NCBI RefSeq assembly: GCF_042453785.1
Contig: NC_091675.1
Location: forward strand, 1,376,501-1,440,500
Reading direction: 5' to 3'
Length of the DNA stretch: 64,000 nt
DNA from: Malus domestica
Lineage: Eukaryota; Streptophyta; Magnoliopsida; Rosales; Rosaceae
Every line of letters starts with the position of its first letter. Positions within the stretch are counted from its first letter, which is position 1. The notes under the pieces were generated by a model. The model saw only the letters and a list, made by a program, of their open reading frames with translations, searched no databases and had not been told where the DNA came from. Below, one piece after another: positions 12,490 through 25,104 of the stretch. The translations under genes were made by a program, and so were the position numbers.

Positions 12490-12832
12490 ATTTAAAAAAA
12501 TAAAAAAATAAAAAAAAAAGTGAGAGAGAGAGGTAAGGAGATGATATAACTACACGCTCTTTCTTTCTTTTCAAGGCTACTTTAATCAACACATGAGGAT
12601 GTAAACTTGAAAGAGTAAAGAGGAAAACTCAGAAAAGTGGCTTGGCTTAGCTAAAAGCAAACCGAGCAAGGTATGTGGGTGTCACACCTGAATAACTGGG
12701 TTTTCTTTCTTCGAATTGAGTGATAGATTCTTGGAGCTAATTAGCTATAATTAGGTTTAATTTATTACTGCTTATCTTGGGATTTTCAAGCTTTTTCAAA
12801 AAAAAAACAAAAAAACAATTATATCATTAACT
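12200..12832 (+). promoter_or_regulatory. Promoter/5' leader of the bHLH gene with GT and GA microsatellites
   Basis: The region upstream of the bHLH start contains a (GT)n run near 12213-12230 and a long (GA)n run of about 49 bp at 12434-12482, then A-rich sequence up to the start codon. GA repeats in plant 5' leaders are known targets of BPC-type GAGA-binding factors; that role here is inference. I did not find a convincing TATA box close to a defined start site. Confidence 0.45.
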
Positions 12833-15800
12833 ATGGAGTCTGCAAATTTCCATCACCAACAACATCATCAGCTCCAAGAGAATCTTGTTAGGTCTTCTTC
12901 TTTAGCAGCTACTACCCCATCTTGCTATGCAGTTGGAACCAAGCCTGCTTGGACCCCTACTACCACTTTGTAAGTCTCTCTTTCCTCTCTCTCTCTCTCT
13001 CTCTCTCTCAGAAATTTAAATATTTAGTTAGTGAACATCTGTTTGTTCATATATACCTCATACATAGTACCATATTAGTAAAGGAAATTTTTTGAGAAGC
13101 TGGAATCTTTCTTTTCATCCTTTTCCTTTTTTGGTATTTGATGTTCATATCAGTGAGGAAGTACATGGTTAGAACTCGAATTTGCTTGCTTAGTTTATAG
13201 GTTCTTTATGAAGCTTTTTCTATCATGGAATATTTGATTTTAATTCTCAAAAAACCTATTTACTATAGATGAAATGTACACATTAATTGATCTCATCGCT
13301 CTTGCACCAATATATTTTATGGAAAACTTTATGTTCGGCCTCTATAATTATAAATTCATCGTACTACATCAGTTAACAAATGCAGAAGAAACTTAATTTC
13401 GGGATTTTTCCTTTTCGTTTTACTTAAGTTTCTCATGATAACGTTAATTAAATGTTGCAGGAGCAGTAGTGGTAACTCATTACCAAATTCAAGCTTGGAC
13501 ACCCTCAACAGTTCCCTGGTTCCGGACTTGGGTTTTCACTGGCTTACTAATATTACTAGTGATCATCAATCTGCCCATGACCTTGTTAAAATTAAGGAAG
13601 AGCTCTCATCATCATCCTCATTAGATCATCACAGTTCCTTCCCAAAATTAACAGAAATGCTAACCGCGGCCACGTCGAGCAGTAGCATTGATCATGACCA
13701 ATATTTCCAATTCATGAAAAATGAGCAAAAAGATCAAATGATCATGAATGATCTCAGTGAGAAGCTCTTGCTCAAGACATTGTCTTCTAGATGCCAAATG
13801 AATAGTACTATTAATTCTCATCATCATCAAATTCCACCATCAGCTAGAGATCACCATCAATTTTACTCAAATGATCATCATCATCTACTCCACAACTCTA
13901 ATCTAATGGGAGGTGTGCCGTTGGCGATGCCTAGCAGATCAGCCGGGCACTTCAGCCAAATCTATCCGAGCATCAACGTTTCCAACTTGAACCGGTCGTT
14001 ATCTTCGTCTACACTCTCGAGCTCTAGCTTGGACATGAAATTGCAGGCCATGGATCTCTTAGGTGCTTCTGCAGGATTTAGTACTGGGGATGGTAGTAGT
14101 TTTAGTACTACGCCTACTAATTCACATGATACTCTTGGCTTATACAATGGAAGGCATAACTCGTTTGGTACTCTTGAACAGATGCACCAAGGAAAGGTAT
14201 TCTTCTTCTAATTCTTTTTAGCAGCGACTAACTATTACCCTACTTAAACCTTCCCAGCTAATTCGATAATTAAAGATATTTTTTATTGTTAATCTACAGT
14301 ACTATTAAAAACAAAGGTACTAATAGTACCCTTTAATCAAATGTTGTTTTTGTAATGTAATAACGTTCACACATAACATTCTATCTTGTCTTTTCTTATA
14401 TTATTAAAATAGTTGTTATTATGCTAGTGAGACATTAACTGTTACCCTAAGTTAAAACCTTAAAACTGATATGTTAGTCTTATGGGATTGTTATACATGT
14501 AGTGAAGCAACCTTGTAATAATTTGCTAAACAAATAAAGCAGAATCCAAAAGTTAAAACACTTTTTTTCTAAACATCTTTATTTTCTTATGGCACCAAAA
14601 GAACATTTAAGCACCTCTCCTTTTTGTAACATTGGGGGGTAGCTTCAACTTTATACAATGTGTGCATCTTCTTTATCAGAAGGCTTTTCTTTCTTTCTTT
14701 CAGAGACTGGTTTTGGTGATCAACTAACATCTGATTATAACAGTCTTTACTCTTAATTAATTTAAAATTTTCAAATTAGGTATCGTCTTTCGACAATGAA
14801 ATGACAGAAGTGAAGAGACCCGGCAGTTTGATTGAGACAAAAGCAACTCAAGCAGCTGCACCAAAGAAATCGCGATTAGAGTCGCGCAATTCATGCCCAC
14901 CCTTTAAGGTAATATTATTCATCGTTATGGTAGCCAACTTCTAAAGCTGAGATTTTTTTTTTTTGCGAAAAACAAACAAAACCTGGAAATTATTTGCTTT
15001 ATAATACAGGTTAGGAAGGAAAAATTAGGAGATAGAATCGCAGCTCTTCAGCAATTGGTAGCACCTTTCGGCAAGGTAATTTATTCTGTAAATACAATGA
15101 AAAAGAAAAACCTTTGTTTTCTCTGTTTATATAAGTACAGGACTTAATTAGCAAATCTATACCATTTTACTGCAGACAGACACAGCATCTGTACTAATGG
15201 AGGCTATCGGATACATCAAATTCCTTCAAAACCAGGTCGAGGTACGTACTTGTGTGTTTTATTTAATCTTAATTAAGGTTTGATTAATATGCTTTAATTA
15301 TCCCAACTGTACTAAGTATATACGTTTAAGTTCTTCGTACGTATGGTACATGCATATATAACCCTAGCCGCTAGGGTTTCTTAATTTTTGGCATTCTTTT
15401 AAAAGTTGAAGCTTTATGATCTCTCTTCTTTAAGTGAACTTTTCCGAGACGTATCTTATATAATACTAGATGGAGCTCATATATATATTATGTGTGTGTA
15501 ACATAAAAATTTTAAAAAGAAAAAAAAACTATAATATTTACCACTATACTACAATGACATGTTTTATTGACATGTGAGTGTGGAAAGAGAAAAAACATCA
15601 AAAAAAAATTGGGCGAAATTACTTTAATACCTAAGATTTTTCTTTTTTAATGTTTTCATTCAATTATGCATGAAAAGTATAATAACATTTTCCTTGATTT
15701 TTGAGTGACATAGTGTTCTATTAATAGGTAGTATATATAGATCGATACATATAAACATATCAAGAAGAATATACATAGGTAGTATATGTAAAATTGGCTC

Positions 15801-17606
15801 TTCTTCTTGGAAGTTTTCTACATACATACATACATATACATACATATATAGATATATATATATACACACACACACGTAGAGAGAGAGAGAGAGAGAGAAA
15901 GAGCCTTTAAGGGAAGGGATCCCTCTTTTTTTTTTTATAAAAATGAGGATTAGTTGTGGGGTCCAGATCATATCAAACTTTAACGATCCAGACCCTCTAT
16001 TTTTTAAGTTGTACATCATAGATCATCCTTACAAAATATTAGCCAAATTGGAAATATTTAAGACATCTAATTGGATTCAAATAAAGGAACGAATACTTTG
16101 TTAAATAACAAATAATGAAATTTGATCTTGATGATTAAATAGGCAAATGGTCTCGGATTGAATTGAATTTTTGCAAGGATGATTTATGGATCGAGACTAC
16201 AAAATAGATGGTTCAGATCGTTGAAATTCGATGTGAAGTAAACCCTACACCTAATCCCAGTTTTTTTCAAAAAATAGAAATATTTTTGCATAAAGGACCT
16301 GTATATGTGTGTGTGTGTGTGTAAGTATGTATATGTATATGTATGTATGTATGAGCGATCCATATTGTCTTGCAAATTAATCATGCAGTAGCAGTACACA
16401 AATGGTCTTGTCTCTGGTCTGGTCTTTTTCATGCCCATGTGGCTACTTGGATTGAACTAAACATGATATCAAGAAGAAAATAAATGGGTCTCATCAATCT
16501 TCTAAAAGAACAAAAAATGAAACAACTTTTAGTCACTCGAAATATATTCCTCCTTTCGTGTCTGACTTAATCTTATCTTAATTTGGATTTAGGATCTAAT
16601 TAAAGATCATGTTTTGTCATTCACTAATCACGACATTCACAGTATTACTCTGCATGCCTGATTGGTATATGTCACGGATTGAATCATGATAAAGAAAGGG
16701 AAAGGAAAGGAAAGGAAAGAAAGTGCGATTATTGAAACAAATTAATTCCTATTTGTAATGTTTCTTTCTTTTAATTTTACACGTTTTGTGCAGACATTAA
16801 GCGTCCCATACATGAAGTCATCACGCAATAAGACCTCTAAAACAATATTACAAGGGGTAAGTAGTTAGGGTTTTCTTTAAAGCAATGCTATTCTTACCAT
16901 AATTTTATACTATATTTATTTATCATGCTACATCATTTAATTTCAATTTTTTTATTAATTAAAACACTTAAATAATCTTAGGTGGAAGAAGGAGACTCCT
17001 CGTATACCACAATCATCATTTAATTAACAATTTTTTTATTGATTAACATTTTGAAATTAAATGCAAATTAATTTAGATGATGTGGCTGTCCATATCAGAT
17101 ACCACATAAGGTGGTATACAATTGTGGTACAAAAATATAGTAAGAATAGCATTATTGTTTTCTTTATAATTTGGAGTTCATGTGAGTCTAATCTCATGAT
17201 TAATCCCATACACCAACCCTGATTAAAATGCCTAAAAATGGTTGGAAACTAGTTTTAATTTTTGTTTTAGAAGATTTTTTTGTTTTTCTTTAGACTTTTA
17301 GTCTTTTGCCGTACACGCATTTTTTTTGTGAAAAATTGTTATACAATATATTTCAGTGCTAGATAATTGTATATTTGTGTTCATAATTTAGTTTAGATAT
17401 TATATGACATCCTACTAATTAGTAATGATGATTAGGGCATGGCGGAGATCAATGGAAATGGAGAGACAAAGCGAGATCTCATAAGTAGAGGGCTCTGCCT
17501 CGTGCCACTGTCATGCATGTCTTATGTGACTGGTGACGTCGGCGGTGGTGGCGGCAATGGCGGTGGTAGCCTTTGGCCAACTCCTAACTTTGGTGGAGGG
17601 ACTTAA
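12833..17606 (+). CDS. Atypical bHLH transcription factor (bHLH68/bHLH133/bHLH123-like clade)
   Basis: Seven exons: 12833-12969, 13461-14196, 14780-14908, 15010-15075, 15176-15241, 16794-16856, 17436-17606. All junctions are GT-AG and keep the frame, giving 455 residues. The first two thirds are low-complexity (Ser-, His- and Asn-rich). The bHLH region spans about residues 318-382: RKEKLGDRIAALQQLVAPFG forms the first helix and loop start, TASVLMEAIGYIKFLQNQVE the second helix. The basic part lacks the His-Glu-Arg residues that read an E-box, a known trait of this clade, so canonical E-box binding is unlikely. The C terminus carries the clade's RGLCLVPLSCMSYV block and a Gly-rich tail. It is expected to act in the nucleus as a dimer. 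Introns 1, 5 and 6 are large, and introns 5 and 6 contain MITEs. The start is the first ATG that feeds exon 2 in frame. Confidence 0.93.
12978..13010 (+). repeat. (CT)n microsatellite at the start of bHLH intron 1
   Basis: A run of CT dinucleotides begins just after the intron 1 donor. It may be length-polymorphic; no function is implied. Confidence 0.8.
15925..16283. mobile_element. MITE in bHLH intron 5
   Basis: The arm starting gattagttgtggggtc (about 15947) is inverted at the right end (core about 16205-16257, complement gattaggtgtagggttt). The arms also share an inner block, taacgatccagaccctctat versus its inverted relative. An internal motif is shared with the element at 30792-31131. 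Microsatellites (TACA, TA, CA, GA) lie just upstream at about 15820-15900. Confidence 0.6.
16884..17153. mobile_element. MITE in bHLH intron 6, about 270 bp
   Basis: The ends aatgctattcttacca and tagtaagaatagcatt are inverted copies, and both inner flanks mention a block around a tataccac/atacta motif. It lies wholly inside intron 6 and leaves splice sites intact. Confidence 0.6.
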
Positions 17607-18833
17607 ATTAATGAGTATGATTACATATGGTCAATATCATATAATCAAGTTAAAAGTCTTGGTCAACTAAATACTTGGCTATTCTTTTCGATAAGTGATT
17701 TACGCGCATTTTTTTCCTTACACAGTACCTTCGTTTATTTGTGGCAACGGATTCCATAAACCAAAAAAGAATTAAGGAATAAAACAAAGGCATGCAGAAG
17801 AGAAGAAAAGGTGTGCGGAAGTCATTTTCCTCCTTGAAGCCGGATAAAAATAAAATCTTCGATCCCTTCTTAGTTTTATGGAGCAAATTTGGTCCTCGCC
17901 TTAAGCTTTCATGGATGGACCAAGTTTGATCCATTGACAATTTATGTGTACCATTTATAGATCATGCCTCCTCGGCCTTAGGGGACCTTGTTTCACATAA
18001 TTTATGTATGCAATTTATTGATGCTCAAAATAATATTTTATTTCAGTTTCATTAATAAAATAATAAAAGTTAATATTCTACTTCAATCCTTGGTACTTGG
18101 TAGCATCAATTAGGCCCCAAAGCTTCGTTCAGGTTTCGGGCTCCAGGTTTGTCCATCAAAGCCGCCCAACCCATTTTATATGTTTCCACCTCTTTACCCA
18201 ATTTTAATATTCTTGATATATGTGATGCATAAATCATTTACTATTTTTTTTTAGTAAACGATATTATGGTCTATAATGATTCAAGTAGATTATCTTTATA
18301 GTATTTTTTTAATACTTCGGTTGGCAAATTGGGTTATACTTCATAAAAGGCTATTCATCATAATTTGGCTTAAATTCGCATTTGGTAAGAATCAAACCTA
18401 AGAGCTTTTATTTACAAGTGGAGATAAATATTACTATTATCATAATAGTAAGTGATGATCACTATAGCATTTTCTCTTAATATTTGGTTTTTCTCTCAAA
18501 ATTCTTATTAGCACTATAATAATTAATATCAAACTTATTATCTACGGACTCGTAACACTAGTAAGATTGTGGTAGGAGTATATATTGGTTGTCATATTTG
18601 AATTCTAAGAAGAAAACAAATCTACTTTCAAATGAGAGGCCGATAGTTTGTCAGTTTGCGAGCAGCCTCTTCAATCAATTCCAGCTAGCCTTCTATTATT
18701 TTACGATATCCAAATTCCAACGGACGTTGGACATTTTAACATTTCATACAAATATTTATCTGTTAGTTTTCAGATATTGAAAAAAGCCACACAATTTAGG
18801 TCCAATACTTTTTGAGCAAACGCTTCATCTATG
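17607..18833. other. Intergenic, downstream of the bHLH gene
   Basis: No gene recognised. The bHLH 3' untranslated region should occupy the first few hundred bases, but no single polyadenylation signal stands out. Confidence 0.5.
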
Positions 18834-18978
18834 AGAGAGATTTTTCAATGTGACCATAACACAAAGTGGTACATAACGTGTTATTATATAAATGGTGGGA
18901 TATATGTGTTAAAAAGTTAATAACTTAAAAAATACATGATATACCATCCGTGTTCCGGTCATAATAAAAAGTTTCTCC
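18834..18978. mobile_element. Small MITE (copy A), about 145 bp
   Basis: The ends gagatttttcaatgtgacc and the complement of the right end (gagaaactttttattatgacc) match as inverted repeats. A longer relative with the same ends and inner gatatatgtgttaaaaa block is at 21084-21250. Confidence 0.6.
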
Positions 18979-19396
18979 ATCTGCGAACGTCTTATGGTTG
19001 CTGATATAGTTGGAGTTCCTAATTCTTGTGATTAGAGTGACAAATTAATTTATTGAGTTGTTAATATGAACTTCTTAGAATTTGTTTAATTTAATATTAC
19101 TATAATATAGATTTGAGATTCATAGAAGTGATAATAGTGTAATATGAAATCAAATTAATCTATTAACAATCTCATGGGTTGATTCGCCATCTCTACTTGT
19201 CATATTATGACGTAATTTTTTTTTTTAAGGTTTTCTGTCTTGTCGTGAACAAAAAGAAAACACAATTCATACGTTTTAGCGGATCAATTATTTAATGGCG
19301 TAAGTTGCCTCTTAATTAATCGTTATTATTAAACTAATACTTGTGTACAACAATATTTTCCTGGTAAGTTGTCTCTTTTATTCCCTATTAATTTAA

Positions 19397-19517
19397 GGGA
19401 AATGTTATTGGTACTTCAAAAATTTTATTATACACTCCTCACAAGTGTATTTTTCTTTCTAAATATAGAAAGTTAGAAGGGTATAATGAAAATTTTGAAG
19501 TTCTAATAACAATTCCC
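19397..19517. mobile_element. Tourist-like MITE, member 1 (121 bp)
   Basis: The termini start GGGAAATGTTATTGG and end with its near-complement (CTAATAACAATTCCC), and TAA is present on both sides (19394-19396 and 19518-19520). A 3-bp TAA/TTA target duplication is typical of PIF/Harbinger-derived MITEs. Same length and ends as the member at 23864-23984. Confidence 0.7.
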
Positions 19518-20275
19518 TAATTTAATAACATTTTCATATTTAAAATATGCGACTCCTGAAATTCTGCCAATATTAAAATGGGTTTTTGTTATTATTTATT
19601 TCTTTATTTATTATAATAGCTTTGTTTTGAAACTAGAAGGTGAAGCCCACCCGATTCCATTGACACGGACAAAGATTTTAATATAATTATATGATAAAAA
19701 CCATGAGCACACCAGCAGCACACTGTAATTAATTAAAGGGTTTTTGCCATGACGCCACGTCAAAACGAACTGCCAGCTTTTATTGACTATGCCAATTTTT
19801 TTTTCTTCTTGTTATTTATATACCATCAATTTAAAAAAAAAAACATTATTTACACTAAAAAATATAAGTGAATTTGGTTTCACAATAAGCTACCGAAACT
19901 TTTAAACGTTAATCAATTCCAACAATTTTAACATGCCTTTATTCATATTTGATCCCCTTGTCGGCGACGAAAATATTCTCATAATATTAAAAAAAAAATC
20001 TTAAACCATTCAAACAAACTCAATAAAATAAACCACATGAAATTCTTTGCTCACCATTGTATTCATTATTATTAGATAAATTTAAATTTTAAATTAGTGT
20101 TGTAGATAGATACAAATATTAAAATTTAATTCATTCCATAATAATAAGTAGGATAGTCAATATTATCATCACTTGGAGATATTTTTCAAAGTGTAGAGAG
20201 CACAGCTTGGTAAACCAGCGTCATAGTTAAGTGGTTAAATACTTGAAAAAAAAATTTAACCACATAGAGCATCTC

Positions 20276-20688
20276 CAAAGGAGATGTCAAATATAGTATG
20301 TCAAAATTTTATTTGATGGCTGATGTGGCAAATTAAATACAAGTGCTGAATTCTCTTCTTTTCCAATGGATGTGACAAATATTTATTTTATTATTTTATT
20401 GGACCTAGAGTTACATTAATTATTAAAAAATAATCAAAATTAGTTTTAGTTTTTATTCTATTGGTTGTTAATGGGACCCATGCATTAAAAATTAAATTAA
20501 ATATATTTGAACCCATGCATTAAAAATTAAATTAAATATATTTGACTCTTTCTTTGTTCATTGTAAAAAAATGCAGCTAGAAAGTAAGGAATCAAATGTC
20601 TCACGTGCCACATCATATATGGCATATTCATTGAAGAACACTTAAATATCTTTTAATCCTATTTGACATCTCATTTGAAGATGATCTT
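20276..20688. mobile_element. MITE of about 413 bp with an internal 35-bp tandem repeat
   Basis: The ends agagcatctccaaaggagat and the complement of the right terminus (aagatcatcttcaaatgagat) are inverted repeats running into gtcaaata. Inside, a 35-bp unit beginning acccatgcattaaaaatta is repeated in tandem at 20476-20510 and 20511-20545 with almost no difference. Confidence 0.65.
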
Positions 20689-21083
20689 ATATTTTAATAT
20701 TTAGTATACCAAACCTTGTCTCAACACATTGAAAAAATTTCTCCACTGCTTGATGGTGATGAAAGAATTTGAGATGGTCGAATCATTTATGATAACACAT
20801 TATAATTTTGCTATTACTTTTGCCATTTGTTGCAACTCTAGGATGACAAAACCACCGTTTATATGGAATAATTAATTAGGAACATCATATTTTCTATTTA
20901 TGTTAGTGGTCTCATCAAATATTTGGTATGTGACATTTGTTGCCATTTTTATATCCAAAAAAGGAAAATCGTATCAGTATTACGTAAAAAGGGAAAAAGA
21001 AAAAGGAAATATAACTGATATTTTCGGGGGAAAAAGAAAACAGAATTTGATATTTTTGAGGGAGAAATAGCGTATGATAAAGA

Positions 21084-21250
21084 GGAGATTTTTCAGTTTG
21101 ATCAATACATAGAGTGATATATCAGGTATTATTATACAAATAAGGAGATATGTGTTAAAAAATTAATAACCTAAAAAATAAAATTTCTCGCTATTTTTAT
21201 AAAAACACGTGATATACCACACGTGTTCTGATCACATTGAAAAAAATTTC
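21084..21250. mobile_element. Small MITE (copy B), about 167 bp
   Basis: Ends gagatttttcagtttgatc and, inverted, gaaatttttttcaatgtgat. It shares inner sequence with copy A at 18834-18978. Confidence 0.6.
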
Positions 21251-22000
21251 AAAACAAAGAGCCTTATCCAGATCACCCCTGAAAAATGAACACACGTGGC
21301 AGTCATGCAGGAATCTTGATCTCGTCGACCGCCGGCAGTGTTGCACCTCAGACCATGCATTTATGTCATTCTACGCGCGCAGCCGCTACTTTCAGTCAGA
21401 CAGGTATTATCCACTCCGCTCGAAAGTCGTAAATACCCTTTCCTCATTTAGTAAACTGCTACCAACTTATTAATTAAAATTGAAGCCACAACAATTAATT
21501 AAATTGTCAAACATCACCGATATTTTGCAAAATTAACCTCTAGAGATGACCTACAAAAGTGACAATTTGGATCATCACTCGACAAAACCAAAATTATAAA
21601 AACGATCATAAGAAAGTAGGAGGAAAAAGTTCAAGAAGAAGTTTTTAAAATGCATCAGTGTGTTAAATATACTTGATGATGAATCTTTTGTCGTTAAATT
21701 TTTATTTTATTTTATTTTATTTAAGAATTTCTTGAGATGCTTTAACTCGTTAGATTTGGTTTCTTGTTGTAAATTAACTATTTTTTCGGTACACTGAAGC
21801 ATAATAAAAATTTCTCTTTAGATGAAAATGTTGCCAACATTGCGTTAGAGTTGACAAACCAGCTCAAACCCACAAGGACAGAACCGTAATTTAAAAAAAA
21901 CATACTTGATTCATGTTGTCCTCAAGCACTACAAGTACTTTTCTTCTTCATAAAGACAATTATTATACGGAGGAAGAAAAATCTCTTATCTTTCTCGCCC
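21251..22000. other. Intergenic, upstream of the BBD gene
   Basis: No gene supported. The pyrimidine-rich stretch that begins near 21930 probably belongs to the BBD promoter and leader. Confidence 0.5.
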
Positions 22001-22616
22001 TTCCTTTTTCTGCGATCCTCCTTCTCCCTATTTTTTCTCCAATTATTCCTCCTATTTTCTGCAACCCTAATAATCTCCAGTTTCTTCATCCACAAGCCTT
22101 CCTCTCACTCCACTGATCATTTCTCTGTTTTTCTCCGGATCATTCGATCGCAATTTTTTTTTCTGGATTCAGATCTTTGTTAATTTCAGGAGTTTAATTT
22201 CTGGATTTCGGAATCCTTGAAACTCCGTGGAGAATCGGTGAAGACGAGTTCCGGAAAACGGACGGCTAAGAAAGCTTTGATCGGTGATTAAAAAGGTCTG
22301 ATCTTTTTTATTTACAAAAAAAAAAGGTCTGATTTTTTTGTTCTGGTCTGGTTATTTGTGATTGATAATTATCTCTAACACTTCGAGCTGACTACGAGGT
22401 GTTAGAAATTTAAAATAGAGTTAGTGAGAGACTGGATTTTTAATTTAGTTTTTACCATTTTACTTTACTAAATCATGATTTAATTACGAAAACATGATCT
22501 AATTATGAAATCATACACTAATCAAACGTAAAATTTCCAATATTTTTATATATTTTCTCAGCAACCAAACAGCATATCTTTAATTTGTTTGTTGTGTTGG
22601 ATTTTGGAGAAGGTAT
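22000..22616 (+). promoter_or_regulatory. BBD 5' leader with probable leader intron
   Basis: A CT-rich block around 21990-22150 resembles a plant promoter/transcription start area. A strong acceptor (tattttctcag, ending 22561) lies 55 bp before the start codon, so an intron in the 5' leader from about 22290 to 22561 is likely. The exact donor is uncertain. Confidence 0.5.
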
Positions 22617-25104
22617 ATGATGGCGACTTTGCAAGGGCCGGTAATTTGCCCCACCGTTCGCGCAAAACAATCGGGGTTTGACACTCTGCCTGTGGTAGGC
22701 CCTTTGGTGAAGGCTAGGCTTGGATTCAGAGGGATCAGCGGCAGCATCACGAAGGCGGGTTTTTCTTCTCGCTCTCGAAATGCTAGAAAATGCTCAAGAG
22801 TGCATTGCATTTTCAGTTCGTCGTCGGATGGCAACGGAAGCATGGCGGAGAATTTCAATGAAAATGATGAAGATTATGTTAACTCTAGCGTACTCGAAGC
22901 CGGTACGCTATTGATCAGTTTCCTCATTTATGTAAACCGTTAACTCCGTCTTACAATTGAATTATGAATCTTTATAAGTGAAATGCCAATGATCTGAAGC
23001 ACCTGACTGAATGATTACAGTTTTGTAAAACTACTTGTATATTTGATGTATGCTGTGAACGGTTGAGTAATAAGTTTCTGCGTTTGGTTTTTGGTGTAGT
23101 CGAGGTGAAGAGCGGAATTGATGGATTCATGATCAAAATGCGGGATGGTAGGCACATGAGGTGTGTCCATAACAATCCTCAGGGGGGCCATCTCCCCGAT
23201 TATGCTCCGCATCCTGCAATTGTATTGAAGATGGAAGACGGGACCGGTCTTCTTCTCCCAATAATTGTTTGTATGTTATCCTGAACTAATAATTTCCAAC
23301 ATTACAAGTTTTCTATTTTGAAATTTACCTTAGAAAGTTATTTGAATTCGGGTTTGCCTTTGATTGCAGTGGAGATGCCTAGTGTGTTGCTCATGGCAGC
23401 GGTCCGCAATGTTCCTATTGTATGGTTTCTTTCTACATTGTCCTTCCATTTGAATTAAGATTTTGTTTTTCTGCGGTCGTCGAGTGGGCAAAATTAGGCC
23501 TTGCCAATATATTTGTTAATGTAGGAATATTCTAAAAATCTATAAATTTTTGGTATTTGGTTTGCAGGCTAGGCCAACTATGTATCAAGTGGTGAGGGAG
23601 ATGATTGACAAGATGGGTTATGAGGTATGTCTGTGTCCTCCTCCTTGTACAATATGACAATGCTTGTTCATTAATGTACATTCTTCGTGATCCTTGATTG
23701 TTTTTGTTTGTTTTCGATCCCTGCAGGTCCGACTTGTCAGAGTCACCAAGAGAGTGCATGAGGCGTATTTTGCTCAGTTATACCTCAGAAAGGCATATAC
23801 CTTCACACTTCATAAGGCTTAATTTTTGTTATTATAGTTAATTTTAGGGAATTTTTTATTTTAGGAAATTGTTATTGGCACTCTAAAAATCTCATTCTAC
23901 ACTCCAAACTTTCTATATTTGGAAAGAAAAATACACTTGTGAGGAGTGTAGAATGAGATTTTTGGAGTGCCAATAACACTTCCCTAATTTTATTGTTACC
24001 ATTCTTTTATTGTCATTTGGGGTGGGGGAAAGCGGGAAGGGACTGAATTACTTCTGGAAAATCAAATTCTGAAGTTGCTTGGTTAGTGTATAGTGACACT
24101 GTGTTAGAAGTGATCACAGGTAGGTAGTGAGACAGAATGTGTCAGCTTCGACCTTCGGCCTTCAGATGCCATCAACATTGCTGTACGATGCAAGGTACAT
24201 ACTAGGCTCTTAAGATCTACTTTTTGAATCCGTAGAAGTAGATTGGTTAAAATTCCTGCTAAAACTCTTTGAACTTTTAGAAATGTGGGAATATATATAG
24301 TAATCTACAAGGGTAGACGGGCTTAAATGCTTAATACCTGTTTTGTGATCAACTGTATTCTTTCCACGTTCTGTGCAGGTTCCCATACAGGTCAACAAGT
24401 ACCTGGCATACAGTGATGGAATGAGAGTTATCGAATCTGGAAAGTTCTCAACTCAGGGCCCTGCTTCAGATGGATTATTATTTACTGAACTGGATCGGTA
24501 AGTATTGAATCTCTTAGACATGGGTCTTATTTTCAATCTCGAAGAGATTGTTCCTGAGTTGAATGTAAGCCGACTGATCAGATAATGTAACGGTTGGTCT
24601 TGGAGCAGGTGAGTTGTTCAGGGAATGAAATCTGACTCTGATCAGATGATGTAATTGGTTGTCTAGGTTGAACTTAAATGCATGTTCAGTCTTTCAGAAA
24701 TTCATGTAGATAGGTGTTTGAATTTATGCGTATTTCAATCTGAGCAAGGTAGAACCGACCTCTAAATTTGTCATTCAGTAAAATAGAGTTAATTGAAACT
24801 TATATGGTTTCAGGCCAAATGGTCAACCATGTGTTGAAACGAAGGAGTTTAATCTCGTGCGCAACATGCTTATTGCTGCAGTTGAGGAACGCTATAGAGA
24901 TGCTGGTAAATATGTTTCGTCCGTATAGTATTTTTTTCGCCCATCAAAGTTCTGTGATTGTTGGTGCTCTTTCATTTGTTGTTGTTTGTGTTTGTATCAA
25001 AGCTGTTGGAGCTTTTGAATCTTACATATACATTTTCATGCTCACTTCCAGCTCAGTGGAGGGACAAGCTCCTCCAACTTCGTGCTAGAAAGAACTTGGC
25101 ATGA
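22617..25104 (+). CDS. BBD: Bifunctional nuclease in basal defence (BBD), DUF151 plus UVR motif
   Basis: Nine exons: 22617-22902, 23100-23270, 23370-23419, 23577-23624, 23727-23792, 24120-24194, 24379-24497, 24814-24905, 25052-25104, giving 319 residues. The family is recognised from NENDEDYV, the DUF151 core (VKSGIDGFMIKMRDGR, HNNPQGGHLPDYAPHPA, EMPSVLLMAAVRN, RVTKRVHEAYFAQLY, FDLRPSDAINIAVR) and a C-terminal UVR-like motif (EERYRDAAQWRDKL, residues about 296-309). Known relatives have both RNase and DNase activity and take part in basal defence and stress responses. The N-terminal 75 or so residues are poorly conserved and basic, compatible with a targeting peptide (inference). Two adjacent ATGs (22617 and 22620) could start it. 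Intron 5 (23793-24119) has a GC donor and holds a MITE. A further intron may lie in the 3' untranslated region (donor about 25108). Confidence 0.95.
23864..23984. mobile_element. Tourist-like MITE, member 2, inside BBD intron 5
   Basis: A near-perfect inverted repeat: the left arm from 23864 (ggaaattgttattggcact) matches the complement of the right arm ending at 23984 (gggaagtgttattggcact). TTA precedes and TAA follows it. It is 121 bp, equal to member 1 at 19397. The arms are so alike that the transcript could form a hairpin in the intron. Confidence 0.8.

Noticed and set aside
13962-14147. Minus-strand frame within bHLH exon 2
   Set aside because: Antisense shadow of a clear coding exon.
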